A stretch of 64,000 nucleotides of DNA from Caldilineae bacterium (GTDB lineage Bacteria > Chloroflexota > Anaerolineae > Epilineales > Epilineaceae), in assembly GCA_020634625.1 (NCBI GenBank), contig JACKBJ010000001.1, positions 186,001 through 250,000 of the forward strand, given 5' to 3'. Position numbers and translations under genes: made by a program. Shown here piece after piece: positions 56,314 to 64,000 of this stretch. The notes beneath the pieces are model-generated. The model ran no database searches. It was not told the origin of the DNA and saw only the letters and a list, made by a program, of their open reading frames with translations. The number at the start of each line of letters is the position of its first letter. Position 1 is the stretch's first letter.

Positions 56314-58869
56314 ATGCCGAAGCTCGTCACGGTTTGGAAGACCCGCGCTCGCCGTTGGATCCCGCTCCTGGTGCTGGCCGGTCTGTCCCGCTCGGCGGTG
56401 CAGGTCGCGGCCTTGCCGCTCGCGGCACCACCGGCCGAGCCGGTCTGGCCTTCGCCGGTGCTGGTGGCCGAGATCCGCGACCTGCTGACGCAATACTACG
56501 ATCAAGAGGCCCTGGCCGGTGGCCCGATCAGCGCGCTGGCGCCGCGAACCGAGGCCGAGAAGGCCAGCTCGGCCAAGGATCCGGATACGCTCTGGGAGCA
56601 GGCGGTGAGCGGGGCGGCCTGTCACGCTGCGACCAGCCGCGCCGGCTTCGAGAGCTGCGCCGGCAAGCGCCTGGCGGCCACCTTCGGCCGTGGCGACTAC
56701 GCGGGCGGGCTGACGCTCTTCGATGCCAGCCGCGGCTACTACGCCAACGACGCCTATGCCCGGATGGCCAACTTCTATGCCCTGTACCATGCCTTCGTCC
56801 ACGACTACGATGCCGCGCGGCCGGCGGGCTCGGGCTTCGACGCCAGCAACGCCCGCGACAGCCAGGACTATCACCGTGCCATGGTGCGCGCCTACGAGGC
56901 GCAGGCCCGCGAGGTCTACCTGCGCATCTTCCGGGATGCGCGCGGGGATGGCGGCTTCCAGACCAGCTTGACGCGCGCCGCTGGCCTGTTCGAGACCGGC
57001 TACCTGCCGGTGGTCGAGTTCCTCGAGAGCCACGACGCCTGGGGCAGCCCGCGTGACCGACGCAACGCCTTCGCCATCGTCAACGCCTTGAACCAGCGCA
57101 TCTTCTGGGAGTGGGTGTGGACTCAGACCAACGGTCCAGCCACGGCCGGCTTCGTCAACCTGGGCAGCCAGGCCACCTATGATCTGGGTCGTCCCGGATC
57201 GGGCGTCCTCGACGGCACCGACCGCTTCCGCTACGAGTTTGAGGACGGCGCCGAGGACATCTCCAGCCTCCGAACCGCCGCCCAGGACGACCCGCTGCAG
57301 GGCGGAACGAACGGCTTCTGGTTCGATGCCGACTACCCCATCCCCGGCGAATGGTGGTGCTACGGCACCTACGGCCTCGTCGCCAGCGACGCGTTGAACA
57401 AGTGTCTCGGCCAGGCGGCCAAGGCCGGCAAGGCCGGCGGACAGTCGGCGCCGGGGCCCTTCAGCCCCTACACCCAGTACTACGGGGATCCGGGCGTCGG
57501 CAATCCCTGCGACGGCCGCGCCTATGCCGACTCGGGCATCTCCTGCGGCGACACCAGCCTGGGCTCCATCGGCGAGGAGTGGCTGTGGAACTTCGCTGGG
57601 TTGCGGGCCGGACTGTATCTGATCCAGAGCCTCTCGGTTCGGGGCGATCCGGATCTGCCGGCGCGTGCGCTGGGGACGGTCGCGCAGAAGTTCACCCTGG
57701 GCCAGAGCCCCAACCAGACGGCCTACTCGCACGTCACCGAGCGCATGGGCTACGGGGTCGCCGGCTTCCACGGCGGCAGCGGCTTCAACGACGACCTCGA
57801 ATGGCTGTGGAGCGGCGACGGCGCCGTCCGGGCGGTCCGCACCTTCTCGGCGGCGACGCACGACGGCGAGCCGCAGAACGGTCGCTACAGCGTCGGCGAG
57901 AACGACGTGCCGGCCGGCGCGAACCCGGCCGACAAGCTCGGCAGCACCTGGGGCAAGCCGGGCCTGGGCTACCAGGAGTATCCCGGCGGGATGGAGAACC
58001 ACAGCGCCGGACCGAGCTCGCTCTATGGCACGACGGTGCTCGGCCTGGTCCTGGCCGACAAGCTCGGCGATCGCTCCGGCTCGCAGTCGGGACTGGCCGG
58101 CTCGCTCTTCGACGCCAGCCACCGCAACAACGTCGAGGAGTTCCGCAGCTGGCTCTGGCTGGCCGCCGGCAGCTACCATCGCTGCCCGCCGAGCCTGCCC
58201 GGCGAGGACCCGGCGGCGGATGCCTGCATCGCCGCGGCCAGCGCGCGCCGGGTGTCGCTCTATGCGCCGCCCAACCCGGCCTCGCCCAGCCTGCGCTTCG
58301 ACTACCTGTGGCGCGACAAGGGGCCGGCCGCCCAGACCTTGATCGAGGCCAGCGCCATCGCCAGCTCGGAGACCAGCTGCACCGGCCGGCCGGGCGTGCC
58401 CTGGCGCTTCGTACGCAACCGGGACGCGGGCAGCGATGGGGCGCCGCTGCCGCCTCGGCTGCACGACGAGGGCGGCTTCGGCGCCTACAACGAGCTGTTC
58501 CAGGGCTACGGCGGCCTGATGCGCCTGATCGCCGAGCGCTGGCCGCTGCAGGCCGCCGACCCGGCCTTCGCCCAGGAACGCGCGCAGCTCCTCAAGCCCT
58601 GGTACGACACGGCGCACCAGACGGTCGAGGGCGTCGTCGGGCTCTACGGCAACCAGCTGGGCTATGTGCCCGACATCGAGAACTCGTCCTGCATGGGCAC
58701 CAATCCAGACCCGGGCGATCCATCGCCGGCCATGATCAGTTGGCAGCAGGGCACCGGCGCATCGGTCGAATCCACCGTCATCCGCCGAGCGATGTGGTAC
58801 TCGGTGGCCACGCAGTGGCATTGGTGGTACGCGGCCGACTGGCTCGATCTGGCGCCGGCGGACTGGTAA
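56314..58869 (+). CDS. Large secreted protein of unknown function (851 residues)
   Basis: A Sec signal peptide (about 9-35, RARRWIPLLVLAGL) precedes a Tyr/Trp/Asp-rich, mostly helical chain with no domain I can name. Notable segments are EWVWTQTNGPATAGF, EWWCYGTYGLVASD, EEWLWNFAGLRAGLYLIQSL, GGSGFNDDLEWLWSGDGAVRA and QWHWWYAADWLD. Paired Cys (for example in HAATSRAGFESCAGK and CDGRAYADSGISCGD) fit disulfides outside the cell. Trp-rich repeated helical hairpins recall alpha/alpha-toroid carbohydrate-active enzymes; this is a guess. The ATG at 56314 follows AGAGGGA. Confidence 0.72.
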   Translation: MPKLVTVWKTRARRWIPLLVLAGLSRSAVQVAALPLAAPPAEPVWPSPVLVAEIRDLLTQYYDQEALAGGPISALAPRTEAEKASSAKDPDTLWEQAVSGAACHAATSRAGFESCAGKRLAATFGRGDYAGGLTLFDASRGYYANDAYARMANFYALYHAFVHDYDAARPAGSGFDASNARDSQDYHRAMVRAYEAQAREVYLRIFRDARGDGGFQTSLTRAAGLFETGYLPVVEFLESHDAWGSPRDRRNAFAIVNALNQRIFWEWVWTQTNGPATAGFVNLGSQATYDLGRPGSGVLDGTDRFRYEFEDGAEDISSLRTAAQDDPLQGGTNGFWFDADYPIPGEWWCYGTYGLVASDALNKCLGQAAKAGKAGGQSAPGPFSPYTQYYGDPGVGNPCDGRAYADSGISCGDTSLGSIGEEWLWNFAGLRAGLYLIQSLSVRGDPDLPARALGTVAQKFTLGQSPNQTAYSHVTERMGYGVAGFHGGSGFNDDLEWLWSGDGAVRAVRTFSAATHDGEPQNGRYSVGENDVPAGANPADKLGSTWGKPGLGYQEYPGGMENHSAGPSSLYGTTVLGLVLADKLGDRSGSQSGLAGSLFDASHRNNVEEFRSWLWLAAGSYHRCPPSLPGEDPAADACIAAASARRVSLYAPPNPASPSLRFDYLWRDKGPAAQTLIEASAIASSETSCTGRPGVPWRFVRNRDAGSDGAPLPPRLHDEGGFGAYNELFQGYGGLMRLIAERWPLQAADPAFAQERAQLLKPWYDTAHQTVEGVVGLYGNQLGYVPDIENSSCMGTNPDPGDPSPAMISWQQGTGASVESTVIRRAMWYSVATQWHWWYAADWLDLAPADW

Positions 58870-58912
58870 CCGATCTGACGCGCGCTTCGATCGACGCGGC
58901 AGCCGGGCGAGC

Positions 58913-60277
58913 CTAGCGACCCCGGAGCAGCAGCGGCAGCTGCAGCAGGATGCGTTCCGGCGGCGGTCCGTAGTACCAGACGCCGGCGTCGCTGACCAGC
59001 CAGAGCCGGCCATCGGCGCCGGCGGCCAGGTCGAGGATGCGGGCGTCGGCCGGCAGGCCGATGGTGCCGCGGTCGTGAACCGACTCCCAGCCGCCGTCCA
59101 AGCGGCGGAGCGCGACCCCGCCCTCCGTCGAGGCGCACCACAACCCGTCGGCCTCGGGTCGCCACTCGGCCGCCACCAGCCGCACATGGGCCGGGTCGTC
59201 CGCCGTCAAGGGCCCGTCGCCCAGGTCCTCGAGCAAGGCCCAGGTGGCGGCCCGGTCGTCCCAGACTGCCGAGACGGTGCGCCAGGTCACCCCGTCGGGC
59301 AGCTGTTCCTCGACCCAGACAAGGGCCTGGGGGGCTCCGTCCGGCCGCTGGGTGGCCGTGCTCAGAAAGCCCGCGTTGCGCAGGCCGCCCGGTTCGGCGG
59401 GCGGTCCGAGAAGGGGATAGTCCTCGGCGCCGGGGCGCTCGGAGCGGCGGTGCAGCTGGGACCGCGCCAGGGCGACCGCCGCCGAGGCCGTTCCGCGCGC
59501 ATCGGGCAGGTAGATCGCCCGCAAGCCGAGCGCTTCGGCTTCCGGAACGTCGGCCAGGGCGACCGATCGACCCGCCACCGGGCCATCCGAGTCGAAAGCC
59601 TGCAGGCCGATGTCGACGCAGGTTCCCTGCTCGGCACAGCTCCGCTCGCTGCGAAACGGCACCCAGACGGCCTCGCCGTCGGCATCGAGCCCGGAGACCT
59701 CCGACCAGGTCAGCCGAAAGCCCTGGCCGTCGCGGTCCTGCGCCAGGACGCGCCAGGCGCTCCCGTCGTAGACCCGTGGTCCCAGCCAGATCCGCCCGCC
59801 CGCATCGACGGTCCAGATCTCGGCCAGACTGCCCGCCGCTCGGATCTCTCGGGCGCCGGCGGCGATCAGGTCCTGACTGGCCCGGCTCAGCAGCGGTCGA
59901 CCGTCCGGCGAGAAGGCCTGCAACCAGTCGAGGTTTCCGGAGCGCGAGCGCAGCCAGATCCGACCGTCGGCCGCCCGAGCCGCGTAGCGGGTGCCGATCG
60001 GGCTGCTCAGCCTCCGCCACGCGTAGGATCCTTCGGTCTGTGTCGTCCGAGCTGGCCCTGCTACCGTCGCGGACTGGCCGTGACCGAACACGATCCGGCT
60101 CTCGGCGGGGCCGGGACGCTCGCGCAGGCGATGCGGCTCGTCGGGTCGCGCGAGGATCGGGCGCGGGCCACTGACCGCGCCGATGGCGATGGCGATGGCC
60201 AGGGCCACCGCGAACGCAACCCGCTTCGGCCATCCCGAAGCGCGGCCAGCCGAAGGGACCGCGCCGGGCCGGCGCAT
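58913..60277 (-). CDS. Secreted propeller-like protein, shorter of a tandem pair
   Basis: The 454-residue protein has a signal segment (about 17-37, WPKRVAFAVALAIAIAIGAV). Blades follow, such as DGRIWLRSRSGNLDWLQAFS, AEIWTVDAGGRIWLGPRVY and DGRLWLVSDAGVWYYG, typical of ligand-sensing type propellers. The C-terminus is ERILLQLPLLLRGR. Its second half mirrors the end of the upstream 936-residue protein (GLRNAGF.. versus QLRNAGY..), so the two are paralogs. The ATG is coupled to the upstream stop by TGATG. Confidence 0.75.
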   Translation of the reverse strand: MRRPGAVPSAGRASGWPKRVAFAVALAIAIAIGAVSGPRPILARPDEPHRLRERPGPAESRIVFGHGQSATVAGPARTTQTEGSYAWRRLSSPIGTRYAARAADGRIWLRSRSGNLDWLQAFSPDGRPLLSRASQDLIAAGAREIRAAGSLAEIWTVDAGGRIWLGPRVYDGSAWRVLAQDRDGQGFRLTWSEVSGLDADGEAVWVPFRSERSCAEQGTCVDIGLQAFDSDGPVAGRSVALADVPEAEALGLRAIYLPDARGTASAAVALARSQLHRRSERPGAEDYPLLGPPAEPGGLRNAGFLSTATQRPDGAPQALVWVEEQLPDGVTWRTVSAVWDDRAATWALLEDLGDGPLTADDPAHVRLVAAEWRPEADGLWCASTEGGVALRRLDGGWESVHDRGTIGLPADARILDLAAGADGRLWLVSDAGVWYYGPPPERILLQLPLLLRGR

Positions 60278-63087
60278 CACCGACGCCGCTGGACCAGGAA
60301 GGGCAGCGTGATCTCGAATCCGGGCTCGATCGCCCCGCCGACATAGCGATACAGCCCATCGACGGTCGCGATCAGCAGCTCGTTGGCCGCGGTGCAGGCC
60401 AGGGCCCCCACGGGCGCCGCCGGCAGCGGCGTCAAGCCGGGTCGCAGCCGCTCGCCGAAGGCCTGGCCATCCCAGCGCGCGACGATGCCGCGCTCGGTGC
60501 CCAGCCAGAGCCCACCGTCCGGGCACCAGGCCGCCGCGCGAATCTGATCCAGCGATGGATCGAGCGGGCTGCCGGGCAGACCGGGTCCCGCCAGAGCTTG
60601 AGGAGGCAGCCAGTCGCCGCTGGCCGGGACCCAGGTGTTCATCCGCAGCTCCGGCACCACCCGGTCGCCGGCACGCGACTGGATCTCGAGCCAGGTGAAG
60701 GCCACCGGTCGACCGAACGCGTCACGCCCCGCCGCCGTCGCATAGCCCGCGTTGCGCAGCTGGGTCGGATCGGCCGGCTGGCCGAGGCCGGGGTAGTCAA
60801 TCGGCCGGGGGTCTGGCAGCGCGTAGAGGGCGTTGGCATCGATCACGAAGGCGTCCGGATTGCCCTGCGCGGGCGAATCCGGCCGCCCACCACTGGTCTC
60901 GGCGCCCGGCGTGTCCAGGACGACGCTCGGGCCGCCGCCTGGCGAGCCGAGCAGGGCCGCGTCCCGAAGCGCCCCGCGGCCCTCCGGCCTCGCCGGCGCC
61001 AGATCGATTCCCAGCCCGAGCCGGCCTCGCTCGTCGAAGGCGATCAGGCTGGTCATGGCGCAAGCGCCGGGCCGGCCGCAGTCCACCTCGGCCCGTCGCG
61101 GGACCCAGGCGCGTCCGGCGCGGTCCAGGAGGACCCGGTCCAGCAGCTGCATGCCGCCGTCCGGCGCGGCCTGGTCGCGTGCGAGCACGCGCAATCCGGT
61201 CGCCTCGAGATACCGCGCGCCGATCCAGAGCCGGCCGGCCGGATCGATCGACCAGAGCCCGGGCAAGGACCCGGCGCGGCGCGCGAGGGCGGCCGCGCGC
61301 TCGAACAGGTCGGCCAGCCCTTCGAAGGCCTGCGTGGATCCGTCCGGAGCGATCCGGACGATGCGTTCGCGGCCCGCGCGTCCCCGCAGGCGCAGCCAGA
61401 TGGTGCCGTCCGTCCCCTGTCCGAGGGCCAGGACCTGCACGTCCGGACCAACACCGCGCGCGTCGAAGGGTCGCGTGAAGCCCCCGGATGGGTCGAAGAT
61501 CGAGTCCGTGGCGGTCGGGCTGGGCCGCGGGGGCGGCAAGGGTTCGTCGGTCGCAGCTGGCTCGGGCGTGGCGGGCTGACGGCTGTCCGGGAGGCCCGAG
61601 AAGATCAGGGCCGCGTGGAGGACCTCGGCCAGGGCGGTCGTCGGCGCCGCTGAATAGGCGGCGATGGCCGGGCTGCCGCTCGTGCCATCGGCCAGGAAGC
61701 CGAGCGTCGCGACCGGGCCATTGGCGCGGATGCGCATCCAGCCCGTGAACCCCTCGCCGGCAGACGCGAATTGGTCATCCTCGAGATCGATCGCGACGAA
61801 GCCACGGGCCGCCACACGGGTTTGCAGGCTGGCGATCGGCTTCTCGCCACCGCCGGCGGCAAAGAGCTCGAGCGAGACGCTCGCCAGCGCTCCGCCGCCT
61901 TGGATCGTCAGCCAGCTGGCGCGACCGGGTTGGCCGCGCCAGACGATCGGCAGCACCGCGTCCTGGGCCGGCTCGACCGCGGCATAGGCGGCGCCGGCCT
62001 TGACCTGCGGCCAGCGCAGCGCGACCAGCGCGGCTAGCGTGTCGGTCGCCCCTGCGACGCCGGCATGCGCGCCCTGACCGAGGTCGGTCAGATCGTCCAG
62101 GTCGAGGCGGACCGCGCGCCCGGCCTCCAGATCGCCCAGCGCAGCCTGGGACGCCGGCTGCCCGTCGGCATCGAACAGGCTCAGCTGCAGCCGCTTGGCC
62201 GATGCGGCGCTGGCCTGAAGCATCAGAGCCGCCGTGCCGGGACCGATGACCCGCCGCAGCGCGACCGGCGCCGTCAGCGCCTGCTTGGGCAGCTCGGGCA
62301 GCATCGCCGCCGCTGCGCCGCCGCCAAGGCCGGCCGATCCGGGGTAGAGCAACGGGCCGTAGCCCGAGCCGTCCAGACCCGCTCGCGAGAAGGCCACCGA
62401 GAGCAGGCGGCCCTCGGACTCGATCCATGCCGAGCCCCGCTGTCCCGGGGCGAGGCCCGGCAGGGTCTCCAGGCGCCAGAGCGTGGTCTGACCCGGCGAG
62501 AGCCTGCGGCTGCAGGCCTCGCCACAGCCGCGCAGCTCCTGGCCCTGCTCGTCGAACAGGCGCAGCTGGAGCCGGGCCGGCGCGTCGCCGAGAAGGCGCG
62601 CCAGGATGCGGCTCGCGTCGGCGTCGCTTCGCGGCAGGGTCCAGGCCGGCAAGAGGCTCGACGCGGAGGCCGCGGCCTCGGGCTGCGCCAGCAGCGTCGC
62701 CGGGTGCCCCGAGCCGTCCCAGTCGCTCAGCGCGAGCGCCGCCACCGGTCCACCGCTGGCCTGCACCGTCGCCGATAGCGCGCAGTCCGAGGGTAGCCCG
62801 GAGCTGCCACCAGGTCCGGTGTCGAAAAATCCGATGGCGCCGGGCTCGAGCACTCGGCCGTCACGCCAGGCCGGGATCCGCGGATCGCATGCGCCAACGA
62901 CCGGCGAGAAGCTCACGGCGACGTCCACCGGCGCCGCGTTCGGGTTGGTCACGACCAAGAACGCTTGCGGCGCGGTCTGGTCGGGCCCGGCGCTCGGCGC
63001 GCGCAGTCCGCCCTGGCGCATCAGGGCGGCCAGGACCAGCACAGCGATCAGCGCCAACGCGGCAAGCAGCGATCTCGAGCCGGACAT
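60277..63087 (-). CDS. Secreted propeller-like protein, longer of a tandem pair
   Basis: The 936-residue protein begins with a signal anchor (about 5-24, SLLAALALIAVLVLAAL). About 500 residues of Ala/Gly-rich beta-sandwich-like domains follow (FLVVTNPNAAPVDVAVSF), then a Pro/Thr linker near 510-540 (PEPAATDEPLPPPRPSPTAT). A propeller-like half shared with the next gene (GTIWLRLRGRAGRERIVRI; AGRLWIGARYLEATGLRVLA) ends in FEITLPFLVQRRR. AGGAGG abuts an ATG at 63093, so the ATG at 63087, six bases from it, is the proper start. Confidence 0.78.
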   Translation of the reverse strand: MSGSRSLLAALALIAVLVLAALMRQGGLRAPSAGPDQTAPQAFLVVTNPNAAPVDVAVSFSPVVGACDPRIPAWRDGRVLEPGAIGFFDTGPGGSSGLPSDCALSATVQASGGPVAALALSDWDGSGHPATLLAQPEAAASASSLLPAWTLPRSDADASRILARLLGDAPARLQLRLFDEQGQELRGCGEACSRRLSPGQTTLWRLETLPGLAPGQRGSAWIESEGRLLSVAFSRAGLDGSGYGPLLYPGSAGLGGGAAAAMLPELPKQALTAPVALRRVIGPGTAALMLQASAASAKRLQLSLFDADGQPASQAALGDLEAGRAVRLDLDDLTDLGQGAHAGVAGATDTLAALVALRWPQVKAGAAYAAVEPAQDAVLPIVWRGQPGRASWLTIQGGGALASVSLELFAAGGGEKPIASLQTRVAARGFVAIDLEDDQFASAGEGFTGWMRIRANGPVATLGFLADGTSGSPAIAAYSAAPTTALAEVLHAALIFSGLPDSRQPATPEPAATDEPLPPPRPSPTATDSIFDPSGGFTRPFDARGVGPDVQVLALGQGTDGTIWLRLRGRAGRERIVRIAPDGSTQAFEGLADLFERAAALARRAGSLPGLWSIDPAGRLWIGARYLEATGLRVLARDQAAPDGGMQLLDRVLLDRAGRAWVPRRAEVDCGRPGACAMTSLIAFDERGRLGLGIDLAPARPEGRGALRDAALLGSPGGGPSVVLDTPGAETSGGRPDSPAQGNPDAFVIDANALYALPDPRPIDYPGLGQPADPTQLRNAGYATAAGRDAFGRPVAFTWLEIQSRAGDRVVPELRMNTWVPASGDWLPPQALAGPGLPGSPLDPSLDQIRAAAWCPDGGLWLGTERGIVARWDGQAFGERLRPGLTPLPAAPVGALACTAANELLIATVDGLYRYVGGAIEPGFEITLPFLVQRRR

Positions 63088-63236
63088 GCCCATCCTCCTA
63101 CGCCGATCGGCTTTCGCGACCGGCACGCGCATTGCGGGGCCCGAAGCCCTCGCTTGAGAACGCCAGCAGGCGCTCGCCGTTACGGCTGGCAACGCGCGCG
63201 ACCCGGAACCGAGCGCGAGCCCCTGCCAAGCCCACG

Positions 63237-63265
63237 TTGACCTTGGCTTGCGGCCAGCATATGCT
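63237..63265 (+). promoter_or_regulatory. Promoter for the FAD oxidoreductase gene
   Basis: TTGACC (63237-63242), 17-base spacer, TATGCT (63260-63265, four of six). About 50 bases before the ATG at 63316. Confidence 0.5.
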
Positions 63266-63315
63266 CAGCCGTCGCCGTTCGCAAACCCGGCGACGCCTGT
63301 CCACCCGGGAGCCCC

Positions 63316-64000
63316 ATGGTCATGTCCAGCCGCCGACCGATCATCGACCAGGCCGAGGTGATCGTCATCGGCCTGGGCGGCGTCGGTGCGTTCGCCTTGC
63401 GTGCGTTGAGCCAGATCGGCGTCGATGCCCTGGGGCTCGAGCGCTTCGCGCCCGGCCATGACCGTGGATCGAGTCACGGCGGCACGCGCGTCTTTCGCCA
63501 TGCCTACTTCGAACACCCCGACTACGTGCCCCTGTTGCGCTTCTCGAGCGACGATTTCGGGCACCTGGAGGCTTCGCGTGGGACTGCCCTGCTGCAGCGC
63601 TGCGGTTGCCTCCTGCTCGGACCGCACGACGGCGCGATGATCGAAGGCGCGGCGGATGCCGCATCCCAGCATGGGCTGGCGGTGGAGCGGCTCGGCGTCG
63701 AGATGCTGCGCCGGCGCTACCCACAGTTTGCGCTGCCGCGGGGCTGGGCGGGGCTTCACGAGGCCGACGCCGGTTTCGTCAGACCCGAGGCGGCAATCCG
63801 GGCTGCGTTGGACGAAGCGGTCGACCGAGGCGCGCGACTTCGCATCGAGCAATCGGCAGCCGCCTGGCGCGAGACCGAAGGGGGGGTCGAGGTGGAAACC
63901 GCGGCCGGCCTGCTGCGCTGCGACCGGCTGGTCGTGGCGGCGGGCGCGTGGACCGGCGCGCTGCTGCCGGCGCTCCGAGCGCAGCTGCGGGTGACGCGCC
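63316..64000 (+). CDS. FAD-dependent oxidoreductase (SolA / monomeric sarcosine oxidase family), cut by window edge
   Basis: The frame is open for 228 codons to the right edge. The N-terminus has the FAD Rossmann motif VIVIGLGGVGAFALRAL (Gly19, 21, 24), and HDRGSSHGGTRVFRHAYFEH matches the GSSHGxTR-R-AY segment of N-methyltryptophan oxidase / sarcosine oxidase. The middle has GLHEADAGFVRPEAAIRAALDEA and VVAAGAWTGALLPAL. The covalent-flavin Cys would lie beyond the edge. The ATG at 63316 follows GGGAG; an in-frame ATG at 63322 is a weaker option. The usual reaction is oxidation of an N-methyl amino acid. Confidence 0.85.
   Translation, partial: MVMSSRRPIIDQAEVIVIGLGGVGAFALRALSQIGVDALGLERFAPGHDRGSSHGGTRVFRHAYFEHPDYVPLLRFSSDDFGHLEASRGTALLQRCGCLLLGPHDGAMIEGAADAASQHGLAVERLGVEMLRRRYPQFALPRGWAGLHEADAGFVRPEAAIRAALDEAVDRGARLRIEQSAAAWRETEGGVEVETAAGLLRCDRLVVAAGAWTGALLPALRAQLRVTR

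Overview
The window is a high-GC bacterial chromosome segment, most likely from Chloroflexota (Anaerolineae or a relative). This is an inference from several traits seen together: Thr/Pro-rich linkers in secreted proteins, C-terminal or inter-domain Leu-Pro-Leu-Leu-Arg-type tails, CSLREAI-type beta-helix and LVIVD-type beta-propeller proteins, a type 2 isopentenyl-diphosphate isomerase, and an MshC/CysS-like ligase. I see no rRNA, tRNA or CRISPR array. Translational coupling is very common (ATGA, GTGA and TGATG junctions), and several genes look leaderless, with a -10 box six to eight bases before the start codon.

Layout. 0-9 kb: a truncated secreted beta-helix protein, a glucose/sorbosone-dehydrogenase-like lipoprotein, an MshC/CysS-family ligase, a YyaL-type thioredoxin-domain protein, a HyuA-type hydantoinase and acyl carrier protein. 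9-11.5 kb: an isoprenoid pair (fni plus a polyprenyl diphosphate synthase) divergent from acpP. 11.5-16 kb: a MIP18/DUF59 protein, a ParB/Srx-fold protein resembling serine kinases (SerK/SbnI) placed directly after a PLP-dependent cystathionine beta-synthase, and divergent murJ. 16.1-21 kb: a lower-GC island of orphan genes and an IS3-type transposase remnant.

21-23 kb: a C39-like/TPR lipoprotein and a small membrane protein. 23.06-35.86 kb: a compact co-directional run of about 14 genes centred on acyl-CoA beta-oxidation. It holds PaaF- and PaaG-like hydratase/isomerase, PaaH-like dehydrogenase plus a degenerate second one, a DsbA-fold protein, two tiny membrane proteins, a 567-residue Rossmann protein, thiolase, aldehyde dehydrogenase, bifunctional FtcD, two unknowns and a ThiF/MoeB-like E1 enzyme. 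35.99-40.3 kb: an ABC exporter pair, rsmB and a cyclophilin, again coupled.

40.4-43.8 kb (minus): a complete ferric-iron-type ABC importer. 43.9-49.9 kb (minus): an operon of three secreted proteins (VWA, LVIVD propeller, ELWxSDGT propeller). 50.3-56 kb: a DUF805 protein, trmD, an M23 peptidase whose ATG interlocks with the trmD ATG on the other strand, an MTA/SAH-type deaminase and proS. 56.3-63.1 kb: a large secreted protein of unknown function and two tandem paralogous secreted propeller-like proteins. The window ends inside a SolA/sarcosine-oxidase-type FAD oxidoreductase.

Housekeeping genes (proS, trmD, rsmB, murJ, acpP, fni) are interleaved with secreted surface proteins. The strongest leads are the cbs plus SerK-like pair, the coupled beta-oxidation run with its unrecognised members, the shared C-terminal tails, and the interlocked start codons at 51.56 kb.
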